From Przewalskia tangutica (lineage: Eukaryota > Streptophyta > Magnoliopsida > Solanales > Solanaceae), in assembly GCA_029844215.1 (NCBI GenBank), contig CM056721.1, positions 59,685,815-59,749,814 on the forward strand: 64,000 bases of DNA. The letters are read 5' to 3'. The notes below the pieces were generated by a model. That model searched no databases. It was not told the origin of the DNA and saw nothing but the letters and a program-made list of their open reading frames with translations. Shown piece after piece: positions 34,326-45,602 of the stretch. Made by a program: the position numbers and the translations under genes. The number at the start of each line of letters is the position of its first letter. The stretch's first letter is position 1.

Positions 34326-35545
34326 ATGCGAAGCAGGAAAAGAGCAGACATTTTTATCCCTCTGAACCCTGAGATTGAAAGATTTACAGACAGAACAGAA
34401 ATGAGAAAAGGATTTCTGATTCATTAGAAATGAGAGATCTGCAGAATCAGAATGAGGGGAATGATGAGTTACCGGCTGGGATGAGACAAGTCCAGCATCC
34501 TGCAGAAAGAAGCTTAGGGGACTATGTGTTGCCTACTATTACAGGGGTGCAGACTTGCATTAGGCTTTCATATGTTGAAGCCAATAATTTCGAAATCAAA
34601 ACAACAATCTTGCACATGGTCTAAGGTTCAGTCCAGTTTGGGGGATTACCAACAAAAGATTCCCATCTGCATCTAGCAAACTTCCTGGAGCTGTGTGCAA
34701 CATTTAAATACAATGGCGTTACTGATGATGTCATTCGGTTGAGGCTCTTCCCATTCTCACTCAGGGAGAGAGCAAAGTGCTGGTTGAATTCATTACAGGC
34801 GAACTCCATCACTACATTGCAAGACTTAGCCCAGAAGTTCCTTGCCAAATTCTCCCCTCCATCCAAAGCAGCAAAGCTCAGAGGAGAGCTTAATAATTAC
34901 TATCAGATGGATGGAGAGTCACTCTATGATGCATAGGAGCGGTTCAAAGATTTGCAAAGGAAGTGTCCACATCATGGGATTGAGAAGTGGATGTTAGTCC
35001 ACATATTCTACAATGGGTTGTGTGGTACAACCCGTACCATTATTGATGTTGCTGCATGAGGAACATTTATGAGAAAGAGTGTCAATGAGGCACATGATTT
35101 GCTAGAGTACATGGTCACAAACAACCATCAGGGGGCCGATGAGAGAGCAGTGAATGGTAGGAAAATGGCTGGAATTCATGAGCTAGATGTTATCACTGCA
35201 TTGACTGCATAGGTGGCCACTTTGACAAAGTAGATGTAGCAGAATACCATGTCCGTTAAAGTTGTCCAGACACCTGTGAGTTATGAAATTTGTGGAGGTC
35301 CCCATACTTTTGATAGATGCACAGCAGTGGACCCAAATAATATGCCCATGGAGCAGGTTCAGGCAGTGGGGAATTTTCAGAGGCCCTACAACAACTCTTA
35401 CTCCAACACATACAATCAGGGGTGGAGAAATCACCCAAATTTTTCATTGAAGAATGACCAAGGGCAACAACCACAATTTCAGGCCTCATCTTCACAGGAA
35501 TTCATCCCACCAGCACCACAAGAAAGGTCAGATAAAATAATATAA
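34326..35545 (+). pseudogene. A1 gag
   Basis: ATG at 34326 (MRSRKRADIFIPLNPEIERF), matching A2 and A3. A shift near 34400 precedes EGNDELPAGMRQ. The gag core lies at 34640-35060 (HLHLANFLELCATFKYNGV; RAKCWLNSLQANSI; KLRGELNNYYQMDGESLYDA; CPHHGIEKWMLVHIFYNGL). The knuckle-like EICGGPHTFDRC near 35280 has lost its first Cys (to Tyr). In-frame stops at 34934, 35057, 35210, 35231 and 35237. At four of the five, A2 still has Trp or Gln; the TGA at 35057 is shared by A2. The interval 35546-35985 is a stop-rich linker. Confidence 0.85.
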
Positions 35546-35985
35546 ATAAGAGCAGCACTGATGACCTTGGCTAAATCCCAGACTCCAATAATTCCCAGAC
35601 ACAATTCATGAAGGAGACCACCTAGTTCATGACCGAAACTAGGTCATCCATCAGGAATTTGGAAACACATGTGGGACAGCTGGCGCACACGCTGAACAAT
35701 AGAGAGTAAGGTAATCTTCCCAGCAATACAGTGATGAACCCAAGGGAACAATGCCAAGCATTCAGCTTGAGATGTGGGAAGCAGTTAGAGTAAGGTGCAC
35801 CTCAACCAGTGGTTGAAAAGGGGAAGGAGTTGGAGAAGATAACTGAGGTATAAAATGAGGGGGTTACTGATAACCGCCCTATTTTAGAGAAGGCTCCACC
35901 GGCAGTGATGAGGGAATACACAGACAAAATTCCTTACCCTCAAAGACTGCAGAAGAAGGCTTTGGATAAGTAGTTTTCGAAATTT

Positions 35986-36792
35986 TTGGAGGTATTTAAA
36001 AAACTGTGCATTAACCTTCCTTTCATTGAAGCTTTGGAGCACATGCCAGCATATGCGAAGTTCATGAAAGACATCCGTTTTAAAAAGAGGAAGCTGGAAG
36101 ATTATGAGACAGTGGTACTGATAGAGGAGTGCAGTGCTATCTTGCAGAAGAAGCCTCCCCCAAAGTTAAAAGATCCACGGAGTTTCACCTTGCCTTCCAC
36201 TATAGGGAAGGTGACATGCAAGAAAGCCTTGTGTGATTTGGGGGCAAATGTCAACTTGATGCCCCTCTCTGTATACAAAAGACTTAGTTTGGGGAAAGCA
36301 AGGTCAACAACAGTCACCTTGCAGCTAGCTGACCACTCAATTGTGCATCCCGAAGGAATAATTGAAGATGTATTGGTGAAAGTAGGTAAATTCATTTTTC
36401 CTGCTGACTTCCTCATACTTGACATGAAAGCAGATGAAAATATGTCTATCATCCTTGGGAGACAATTTCTAGCCACAGGAAGGGCACTGATTGATGTTGA
36501 GAAAGGAGAGCTAAAGCTCAGGGTTCAAGAGGATGAGATTACCTTCAAAGTTTTCAAGTCACCCACTGAACCTCAAGCCAAGGATAGATGTTTTACTGTT
36601 GGTGAAGTTGATAAAGGAGCTCCCCATGAAAGTTCCAAGGGTGCTGATTCCCTTAATGGTAATAATTTTGAACCTGTAAATAATGTCCAAGAGATGAAAC
36701 CTTCTGAACCTAGCCCTGTGAAAAATAAAAAGAGAAGGAGGAAGGGAATAATAATGAAGTGGATATGTTGTGGGAGTAATTTACCCCCTTGA
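35986..36792 (+). CDS. A1 retropepsin-like aspartic protease (268 codons)
   Basis: The longest undamaged frame of A1. The N-terminal 70 residues are Gag-Pol linker (FIEALEHMPAYAKFMKDIRF). The active-site motif CDLGA has its Asp at residue 84, in the Athila-type form DLGANVNLMPLSVYKRL. A flap region follows with TVTLQLADHSIVHPEGIIEDV (about 109-129), then ILGRQFLATGRALIDV at 156-171, the second hallmark. A charged tail with KNKKRRRKG near the end resembles a nuclear localisation signal, which may be chance. The first ATG is not a natural start: homology extends upstream, where a stop (TAG near 35970) interrupts. No reverse transcriptase follows, so this is a gag-protease-only element. The enzyme would process Gag if expressed. 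Confidence 0.75.
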   Translation: MEVFKKLCINLPFIEALEHMPAYAKFMKDIRFKKRKLEDYETVVLIEECSAILQKKPPPKLKDPRSFTLPSTIGKVTCKKALCDLGANVNLMPLSVYKRLSLGKARSTTVTLQLADHSIVHPEGIIEDVLVKVGKFIFPADFLILDMKADENMSIILGRQFLATGRALIDVEKGELKLRVQEDEITFKVFKSPTEPQAKDRCFTVGEVDKGAPHESSKGADSLNGNNFEPVNNVQEMKPSEPSPVKNKKRRRKGIIMKWICCGSNLPP

Positions 36793-36810
36793 GTGAACAA
36801 GGTATTTGTG

Positions 36811-36858
36811 TCCGGCTAAAAGACGTTAAAGACAGCGCTACTTGGGAGGCAACCCAAT
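36811..36858 (+). other. Conserved block with TTGGG/CCCAA hairpin in A1
   Basis: TCCGGCTAAAAGACGTTAAA, then a GACAGCGCT segment, then TTGGGAGGCAACCCAA at 36842-36857 (5-base arms, 6-base loop). The block recurs at 49050-49096 and 59863-59910 although the coding sequence of A4 is unrelated there. I recall the same block from many plant Athila elements. Likely a structured RNA element of the 3' region. Confidence 0.6.
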
Positions 36859-38290
36859 GTTTTAATTATGTTATTTCAATTTTATTTTAGTTTATTTTAT
36901 TTTATCTTGAACAGTCTCACGATCTGGTATGCTAGTGTTTTTGAATGACAGATGAAGGGCAGGACTCACTCCGAAGGGCGAATGGTTAACAATGTAAAAA
37001 CTTAAGACACTGAAATTTTTCGGCAATTAGCACCGCGGTGCTTGGAGCAGAACCGCGGTTACTCCTTCGGCAATGGGCATAGTAATTTGTCCTTCATTCC
37101 AAACCTCAATTATGACCGATGTGTTGTGTCAGTAAGTTATACCTTTATTTTTTTAGTCTTCACACATTGGGGATAATGTGTCGATTAAGTTTGGGGGGGG
37201 GTTCTTATTGTTTTTGAATCTTTTTTATTTGTCTTTGTGTTGTTTTATGTGTTTTTGAGTAATAATTTTATTATTATTATGGATCATGCATGTGTAGTTG
37301 CTAACGATATTGAGTGGATAAAGTGGGATAATGTAATGGAATTGAAAGCAAAAATATGTATGCTTAAGTTAGATATGCCAAAAATTCATGACATCTAATT
37401 ATTTTGGATATTTGTGCTTAGCCTATGTGTGTCAGTTATGGAAAGCAAGGTTGATAAATGTCTAGAAAATATGTTTGCTTGTTATTTGAGGTGAAATAGT
37501 TAAGATGTATATGTTTATGGAGATGATTCAGGCATTTTTTATAGCCCTTTTGACCATTCATTATATATCCTGACATAAATTGTATCACTAGTCAGTCCCT
37601 TTGAGCCTAAAATACGATCTTTCTTTCACACCCTATTATTCCCTGTTTGTGCCATATGTAATAATTGAAAGTTATTGGGATAAAAAGTGTTGAAAAAAGA
37701 AACAAGAAGAGAGTGAAAATTTGATGCACCCCAATAAAAAATATGCAAAAGCCTAAGTTTGGTGGTGCTTGTTATTTATAATGTATCTCATGATCTCAAA
37801 AGAAAAGAGGGGAGAAAAATAGATGTGAGATTAAAAAATAGTCAAAAAAAGAAGGAAAAAAGAGTTGAATGAAAAATGTTTATGGTACATAATTGAGCCT
37901 AAATGCCTAATTTTACCTACCCAGCCTAAGCCTACATTACAACCCTTGAAAGTCCTGCTGCTTTCTAATATGTATGTTTATGATTGGTGGAGAATAGCAA
38001 GTAGACATGTCTATAGCTTTTTGGGAAAGATGGAATGAAATTGACATGCATAGGTTAGGTGTTTGTATTTCCATTGATCATGATCTAAGTGAATTTGCGA
38101 AATATCTAACTTGAAATCCCAGATTTCTAAATATTCATGTTATGTATGTTCTAACATATTATCCCAACTTTCATCCATGATTTTGAAGAAGCATTGCTAT
38201 AGCTACTTGATTCAGTTCATTGAGTCCTTTATTTTTATTTTTGTTTAATGCTTTACTCGAGGGCGAGTAAAGTGTAAGTTTAGGGGTGTT
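36859..38290 (+). other. A1 long 3' untranslated region
   Basis: No coding potential seen. It contains GC palindromes (CACCGCGGTG near 37030-37070) and an internal polypurine-like TTAAGTTT plus nine G's at 37185-37201. AT-rich sequence with AAAGAAAAGAGGGGAGAAAAA near 37800 follows, then a terminal tract GTAAGTTTAGGGGTGTT directly before LTR 2. The terminal tract should prime plus-strand synthesis. Confidence 0.7.
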
Positions 38291-39197
38291 TGTTAAGTGT
38301 ATTTTGTGTACACTTTTGAGTCTTTTTTTGTTAGTATTTTACTCTTTTATTCTGCGTATGGTATCGTGTTAGGTGTGTTTTTCCTTCATTTTGTGTCACA
38401 TCGGTCATAAAGGAGAAATATCACTTTTGAGGATGAAATGAACTTAATTGAGATGATAATTGCACAAGCACAGCCCAAGGAATGAAGCCTAAGAAGTGCC
38501 AAGAAGAATAGAACAAATCAGGCGGAACCGGACATAAATTGAAGAGGCACCGCGGTGCCATAGAACCTCGGTCAAGCAAATTAGCACCGAGGCGTAAAAT
38601 TTTCCGAAAGTCCGAAATTGAAACACCGTCGAAGGCACTGCGGTCCAGGCAAGAGGCACCGCAGTGCCATATTTCCAGTAAGCTGCCAGTGATTTCAGCC
38701 AATTAGCACTGCGGTGCCGGACAGCGGAACCGCGGTGCCGACGCGTAAAAATCAGTATCCGAGTCAATTTTTGACAAGGGTAAAAGGGTCCGAAGAAAGG
38801 TTTTTCTCAGATATAAATACCCTAAACTCTGTCATTATGAGGGATCATACTTTTGAGAGGAGAACGACGGCTACAAGCTACAATTTGAGACATCTTATTG
38901 TTCAAGTTACTTTATTTCCCTTATTTTATTTCAGTTTATGTTGGATTGTAAATTATTTCTTGACATGACAATGTCTAGGAGCTAATTACTGTTATAAACC
39001 CAAAGTATTACAATCTTTAGTTTATTTTCTGCACTTAGTTATAATTCTCAAACTAAAGAACGTTAACCAAATAGATATCATAGAATAGATATTCGGTACT
39101 TGATAAAACAGTCTCTATGGTCGATAAACTCGGTCTTACATACTTTATTACTTGAACAATACATACACTTGCGTAAGCATCTAGAAATATCGCAACA
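38291..39197 (+). repeat. Athila LTR 2 (shared, internally deleted)
   Basis: Starts TGTTAAGTGTATTTTG and ends TATCGCAACA. About 467 bases present in LTR 3 (51264-51730) are missing at 38990/38991. Both deletion edges carry ACT, so repair through short homology is likely. It serves as 3' LTR of A1 and 5' LTR of A2. TATA box at 38812-38819; GC array about 38546-38745. Confidence 0.9.
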
Positions 39198-39203
39198 AGT
39201 TTT

Positions 39204-39221
39204 TGGCGACGTTGCCGGAGA
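39204..39221 (+). other. Primer binding site of A2 (tRNA-Asp)
   Basis: TGGCGACGTTGCCGGAGA, 16 of 18 matches to the tRNA-Asp complement. Confidence 0.85.
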
Positions 39222-39358
39222 CTGGCGTACTTTCAATATCGATTTGGCTATTTTTATTTCTAAATTGGTTTTTATTTTTATTTTTATTTTTATTTTTGTT
39301 TTAGAATGTTTTGCCGTGATCTGTTTGTTATTTTTCATCAGTTTCAGGAACTTCGTTT

Positions 39359-39596
39359 ATGCGAAGCAGGAGAGGAGCAGACACGCTTATCCCTCTGAAC
39401 CCTGAGATTGAATGATTTACAGACAAAACAGAAAGGAGAAAAGGATTTCTGATTCATTAGAAATGGGAGATCAGCAGAATCAGAATGAGGGGAATGATGA
39501 GTTACCGGCTAGGATGAGACAAATCCCGCATCCTGCAGAAAGGAGCTTAGAGGACTGTGTGTTGCCTACTATTACAGGGGTGCAGACTTGCATTAG
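39359..39596 (+). pseudogene. A2 gag, N-terminal part
   Basis: ATG at 39359 (MRSRRGADTLIPLNPE), closely matching A1, then a shift, then EMGDQQNQNEGNDELPARMRQ and LPTITGVQTCI. It is cut at 39596 by the T6 LTR and resumes near 46962, but about 155 bases of gag present in A1 (34564-34717) are missing. Confidence 0.8.
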
Positions 39597-42500
39597 TGTC
39601 ACGACCCGACCCTGCCCGCGATCGTGCCCTACCCGCATCCTTTCGTATACATCGAGAATAGCAATGAACATACACAAACTCATAAAAATAATTAGACAAC
39701 AAATATCAACAGGCTAGTCGATAGGGCCACCTTCCGTGAAATATACATAATCCAAAAATAAAACAGCACATCTCTATTCTTACAACCCAATCCACAAATA
39801 TGACTACAGGCCTCTAAGAATAACAACTGTGATGGGACAGGGCCCCGCCATACCCCTGAATGTACATAAATCTACAACATCAGGGAAACTATACCAAAAG
39901 ACAAGCCTCCAGAGAAATGGAGCTTCTGACACCTGATCAGTGATCCTAAGAATGAGGATCCACCACCGCTACTCCCTACCGGCAGATTTAACGCAACCCC
40001 CGAGAAAGGGGGTCAAGACACAATATGTACCAAGTATGTAAATCGAAAATACCGCAATTTACATCATAAGTCTAAAATAAAGTCGAGACATATATGATAA
40101 TCAAATTAATAACGATAATCATGCCTTACTAACAATGAGAGTAAAATATACATTTCCAGTTCTTAAAAATAGGAAGCCTGTGATTAACCTAGGACCATCC
40201 GCCCGTAGTATTATCACGCAATCCTACTCCTGTGACTATTTCACCCGCATAGGCCGTATGGACCCGCATGAGGTAAATTCCTCGCATAGGACTGGTCCGC
40301 CCCGCATAGGACTATTTCACCCGCATGAGCCCTACGGACTCACATGAGGTATTCCTCGCATCATGGGTAGCAAATCCACGGAATATGCAAATGCCACAAG
40401 CCCGGGGAATGACCCCGTAATGAACAATATATCACAAGCATAACCGGGTACTAAAGAACATAAACAAGTTAAGAAACCCCTTAACTTCTCATTTGACTTA
40501 ATTAGCATACACTCTCATTTCTTTTAACTTAAGGCACTATCGTATCATGAAAGATCCGGGATTTTAACCCAAAGTACTACATACTTCTACTCTTTTAAAA
40601 TGACTATTTTTCATATAAAACTCCAAGATACTAATACATGTAGTATCAAGTCATTTCTACTTTTCAAGACAAGTCACAATACCTTTTAGAAATACATTTA
40701 TAGGCTTCTAAATCAAGTGACTTTTTACTTTAAAACTTTAAGCAATTGATGCCTTCAAATCAATTTGTCTTTCTTCATTTCAAGTCCTTTATCTTTATTT
40801 ACGTTACTAGAGCAAACCATTCTTTTAACTTCCCATAAAGTTATTATAACTAACTTCCCATAAAGTCGTTATACTAACTTTATGCTTTAGACACAAGGCA
40901 TTCTTATCCTTTTAAAACAAGTGAGTTAATTCTCTAACTCAACCAACTTGGATATTTTTAAAACAAGTCAAGGATAACAAATGAAACTGAATTCATTTAA
41001 AGCTCGTACGTCTACCGTACTATACATTTATAACTAATCATGCTCAAGAGATAAGAAAGTTCCACATACCTCTTCGGTTCAATCCACTTGCTAAGTCCAA
41101 TATGTCGTACGTAGTATGTCAACCTATAATGACCATAATACATCTATTAACTTCTAACTTCAAACGTAGAATATTCTAAGTTTAAAGTCACCAAATTCTA
41201 CGGAAAATCGGACAGCACTTCCTTTGTTTCTACGTAGCCGGGGACTCAGAATGATGAAAAAGTCTAATTGACGGACTCCTATCGTCTTTTTTTCAGAACC
41301 TTGTTACTTTGTTGCTGTCTTTTCGCCTGAGGCTTTCGGACAAGACGGAACTACATGATCAAAGAGATCCTGAGGCGTGGAAAGCAACTCGAATGAAGAA
41401 TCTTTCCGAGGAGGAAGAGGAGCCGAACCTTTCGGGTGCGTAACAACTTACCAGCACTCCAACTGCCCCGTAGAAACTCCGTTTTCCACCTTTTTCAAGG
41501 CCCGAATTCAATAACCAAACATGCCACTTTTAAGGCTCAACAATTTAGCTACCAAAAGGGGATTACACGCCTAATAGGACGTGTAAAATTCTGCCTCACA
41601 ATTGATATCAAACTAATCCAAAAAGGCAATGCCATTCACGGCCAATAGGTGCAACAACATATCATCCTTTCCAATTCCTTTTCAATTCAAGTTGTTTAGT
41701 ATAACATGTTATAAAGCCGCAATCGATTATAACAACTACAATCTTCAAGTAGATAACATCTGACGATTCTAATTATCGACCAAATTGTATTTCAATTTAA
41801 ATGGCTAACAATGTCATTTCGGATTTAGGCTTCCAATATCCATAACATTTATCAATCTTCAATACATGTATCTCATGTTTGTTAAAAAAGTAAGGCTACA
41901 ACAATATGTAATCTTATAACACTTAAGAGAACAAGATTGTTACCTTGACGAGCCTTAATCCAACTTCAAGATCCGAAGTCGCTCCCTAGAAACTTAGCTC
42001 CTCTCCTAGACACTCCAATCCTCCACTTGAAGCCCTTAGAAGTTCACAAACAACTTTCCTTCAATTTCCAATCCAAACTTATGAAAGCGACTTAGGTTTT
42101 CACCTTGCGACTAATACAAAAATGACACTTTTCTGGGATCTTTCTATTGAGATACCCTTACAATACTCTTAGGAACCTTGGTTTAAAGTATGGAGATTAT
42201 TGAACAACAAACGAAATTTTTTCTTGTTCCTTAGAACCCTAACCCGAGAGCATACTAGCAAGAACAAGAGTTCTTCAAATTTTTCTAAGTGTAAATAGCC
42301 TTGTCTTGCTACTTAGTGTGGTTATATAACAATATGGAGGGTCAAGATTAGAACAAATGGGTGGCTTGGATGCATTTCCTTAAAAGATCAAGCCAAGTGG
42401 GCTCTTGACTAAGTCAATACTATCAAGCTCTAGCCTAGCAAGACATGGTAATCTTAACATTGGTCAAATGACCCTTCTAACCTTGGTCCATTCGACCATG

Positions 42501-42663
42501 ACCATCCAAGGGGGGTGACACGTGTCACCCTCCCGTTCGTCGCAATATTTCGTTTCCCGACATTTCCATAATTCCGATAAATTTTTATTAGTCTCAAATA
42601 TTAACATTTTTTAGTTCCAACGTACGTTCTTATAAACATGTCCTGGAATTACGGGGTGTAACA
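39597..42663 (-). repeat. 3' LTR of T6
   Basis: Plus strand TGTCACGACCC at the left and GGGGTGTAACA at the right, 3,067 bases. A CCGCAT-rich array lies at about 40235-40375. A 25-base tandem repeat (TAACTTCCCATAAAGT...) lies at 40826-40850 and 40851-40874. A TATA-like TTATATAAC lies near 42322. The middle sequence is well diverged from T3-T5 LTRs. No genes; the open frame 41436-41648 has no domain. Confidence 0.88.
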
Positions 42664-42699
42664 TTCTTCCCCCCTTAGAAACATTCGTCCCCGAATGTT
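42664..42699 (-). other. T6 polypurine tract and hairpin
   Basis: Plus strand TTCTTCCCCCCTTAG (complement of the tract) at 42664-42678, then AACATTCG (42680-42687) and CGAATGTT (42692-42699) with a 4-base loop, one base longer than in T1, T3 and T4. The arms are unchanged although the surroundings diverged. Confidence 0.85.
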
Positions 42700-42807
42700 C
42701 TTTCGGAGTCAATCTTATAAATAGCGACATAGTCTCCTTTTACAACCCCTACAAACCAATAATGCCACACGTGGCCACATAATAACACTTAAGCAAAAAT
42801 ACTTCAA

Positions 42808-43277
42808 TTAAAACTTGACAAGTAAGGAAAATGAATTACCTGAAGGTGTAGAGAATAAGTGAGGATACTTCCTCAACATGTCCTTCTCCGCTTCCCAAGT
42901 CATATCCTCTCTATTATCATTCCGCCACAAGACTTTGACGGAAGCCACATCCTTGGTCCGTAGTCGCCTGACCTGGCGATCGAGTATCGCTATGGGACTC
43001 TCCTCATACGATAACCCCTCTGTCACCTGGACCTCGCTAGCTGGGAAACTCTCGATGGATCTCCGATACACTTCTGCAACATAGAAACATGGAAGACCGG
43101 ATGTACTGCCTCTAAATCCGATGGCAGATCCAACTCATAGGCAACCTTGCCTACTCTACGAATGATCTGGTAAGGCCCAATGTACCTTGGGCTAAGTTTC
43201 CCCTTCTTTCCGAACCTCATCACACCCTTCATGGGTGATACATTAAAGAAGACCCAATCGTCTACCTGAAACTCCAA
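42808..43277 (-). pseudogene. T6 integrase C-terminal domain and chromodomain
   Basis: Two overlapping minus frames. The first (43277-43023) has the integrase C-terminal fold: VDDWVFFNVSPMKGVMRFGK, LSPRYIGPYQIIRRVGKVAY, LEAVHPVFHVSMLQKCIGDPS. After a shift the second (43071-42808) has a chromodomain-like tail: YEESPIAILDRQVRRLRTKD, VKVLWRNDNREDMTWEAEKD, MLRKYPHLF. The VKVLW and TWE positions are the conserved core. Chromodomains of chromoviruses are thought to bind histone marks of heterochromatin and guide insertion. Confidence 0.88.
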
Positions 43278-43832
43278 ATGTCGACGCCGATTATCTGCAT
43301 AAGACTTCTGCCGACTGAAGCCGCTATCGCCTCCCGGATAAGCTTCACCTTATCCACGACCGCTAAATCAAGTCCGCCAACCAATCAACTCGCCCACGTC
43401 GAACCAACCAATCGGCGACCTACACTTCCGCTCATACAAAGCCTCATATGGCGTCATCTGAATGCTAGAATGGTAGTTGTTGTTATAAGAAAACTCTACA
43501 AGAGGCAAATGATCCTTCCAGCTACCCCTGAAATCAATAACACAGGCCCGCAACATATCCTCAAGTGTTTGTATAGTACGCTCTGCCTGCCCGTCGGTCT
43601 GATGATGAAACGCAGTACTGAGACTCGCCTGTGTTCCTAACCGCTTCTGGAAAGACCTCCAGAAGTTAGCCGTAAACTGTCTCCTCTGTCTGATATAATG
43701 GATATAGGAACTCCGTTCAGTCTCACAATCTCCCTGATATACAATCTAGCATAATCCTCAGCCGAATACGTAGTCCTGACTGGAAGAAAGTGGGCCGATT
43801 TCGTCAGTCTGTCTACAATAACCCAGATGGAA
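43278..43832 (-). pseudogene. T6 integrase catalytic core, second half
   Basis: Minus-strand pieces include the region of the third catalytic residue (TAFHHQTDGQAERTIQTLED, across 43640-43560), then MLRACVIDFRGSWKDHLPLV and FSYNNNYHSSIQMTPYEALY at 43556-43400, then SPIGWFDVGE. Stops and shifts lie at about 43830, 43680 and 43370. It links the GPY-type C-terminal domain to the core start at 43833. Confidence 0.82.
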
Positions 43833-44738
43833 TCACACTTCCTCCGATGCAGGTAACCTCAGAACAAAATCCATGTTGATCACCTCCCACTTCCATGTCG
43901 GAATATCAATCGCCTGTAATAGCCCACCGGGCTTTTGGTGCTCAACTTTGACCTGCTGACAATTCGGACACTGAGCAACAAATCCTGCCACGTCCCTCTT
44001 CAGGCCATCCCACCAGTACATACATCTGAGGTCATGGTACATCTTAGTCGACCCCGGATGAATAGAGTAACGAGCACTGTGTGCCTCCCCCAGAATCTGC
44101 TGACGAAGTCCTGCAACATCGGGAACACATAACCTGCCCTCAAATCTTAGCACCCCATCAGGCGCTACCTCAAATAGACTCTTCTCCTCTCGAAGAGTCG
44201 TATCTTGATATTGTATCATAACTGGATCCTCATACTGTCGCATCTTCACCTCCTCAACGATGGAAGACTCGGCAACCTCACGAACCCGTACCCCACTATC
44301 ATCGGTATCGACCAACCGAACCCCAAGGCTCGCTAGCTGATGGATCTGATGGACCATGTCCTGTCTATCTGGCTGCACCTCTGACACACTCCCCATCGAC
44401 CTACGACTCAAAGCATCTGCAACCACGTTGGCTTTTCCCGGATGGTATAGGATATCAACATCATAATCCTTCAACAACTCTAACCACCGTCTCTGCCGCA
44501 AGTTCAGCTCCCTCTGCTCAAGATGTACCGAGGCTCTTGTGGTCTCAGTATAAATATCCACATGGACCCCGTATAAATAATGTCTCCAAATCTTCAAGGC
44601 ATGAATAATCGCGCCAACTCTAAGTCGTGAGTAGGGTAATTCTCTCATGCTTAGAATCGCCGAAGCATAGGCTATTACCTTGCCGTGATGCATCAATACG
44701 CACCCTAGCCTGATACCCGAGGCATCACAATAAATCAC
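43833..44738 (-). pseudogene. T6 RNase H, integrase zinc domain and core start
   Basis: One open minus frame of 301 codons. RNase H: IYCDASGIRLGCVLMHHGKV (Asp at residue 4 of the frame), YASAILSMRELPYS, then DILYHPGKANVVADALSRR near residue 95-113, whose Asp completes the active site. The usual Glu-containing TVHDLELGA motif reads YSRLRVGA here, so a catalytic Glu may be lost. Zinc domain: H-x-H pattern in HSARYSIHPGSTKMYH and CPNCQQVK near residue 265. The core begins WEVINMDFVLRLP with its first Asp, then stops. RNase H removes the RNA strand of the hybrid. Confidence 0.88.
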
Positions 44739-44860
44739 GTAGCCCTATAACCCCTCGGAAAGAGTAAGAACTGGAGTCGTCATCAACTTTTCCTTCAGTA
44801 ACTGGAAGCCCTTCACACAAGCTTCTGTCCACTGGAACTTAGCTGCTACGAGTCACCTAG

Positions 44861-45554
44861 TTAATGATCTTGATATCGCAACCGCTCCACAAACCTACGA
44901 TAATAACCTGTCAGCCCTAAGAAACTGCGCACCTCCGTCGGAGTAGTAGGTCTCGGACAAGACTTGACCGCCTCAATCTTTGTCGTATCAACCTTAACAC
45001 CGTCATCCCCAATAATGTGCCCCAAGAATGCCACTGAGGCCAACCAAAACTCACACTTGGAGAACTTGGCGAACAACTGCCGGCTCTGGAGGACCCCAAG
45101 TACCGTCCTCAAGTGATCTGCATGCTCCTGCTCTGTGTGCGAATAAACCAGGATGTCATCAATGAATACTATAATAAACGTATCCAAAAATGGCTTGAAC
45201 ACCCGGTTCATCAAATCCATAAATACCGCTGGAGAATTTGGTCAAATCGAAAGACATCACCCTGAACTCATAGTGCCCATACCGGGTCCTAAATATAGTC
45301 TTTGGGATATCTGCCTCTCTAATTCGCACCTGATGATAACCAGACCACAGGTCTATCTTGGAGAAACACCTCGCACTCTGCAACTGGTCAAACAAATCAT
45401 CAATCCTGGGGAGGGGGTATTTGTTCTTGATGGTTACCTTATTCAGCTGCCTGTAATCAACACACATACGCAGTGTCCCATCCTTCTTCTTTACAAACAA
45501 AACTGGCGCTCCCCAGGGAGAAACACTAGGCCTGATAAAGCCTTTTTCCAGCAA
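44861..45554 (-). pseudogene. T6 reverse transcriptase
   Basis: Two minus frames joined by a shift near 45220. Upstream frame: MLEKGFIRPSVSPWGAPVLF, KKKDGTLRMCVDYRQLNKVT (Asp of motif A region follows as FSKIDLWSGYHQV), FRTRYGHYEFRVMSF. Downstream frame: MDLMNRVFKPFLDTFIIVFI with the catalytic pair in FIDDILVYS, then KFSKCEFWLASVAFLGHIIG and SFLGLTGYYRRFVE. This is the Tekay/Del type by motif spacing. It copies element RNA into cDNA. The frame ends prematurely before RNase H. Confidence 0.9.
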
Positions 45555-45602
45555 ATCTTTCAGCTAGTCCTTCAACTCCCTCAACTCAGCAGGTGTCATC
45601 CT

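Noticed and set aside
36793..38290. Env-like gene downstream of A1 protease, known in some Athila elements
   Set aside because: No frame of useful length, no membrane segments or signal peptide; the region is AT-rich filler shared with A2 and A4.
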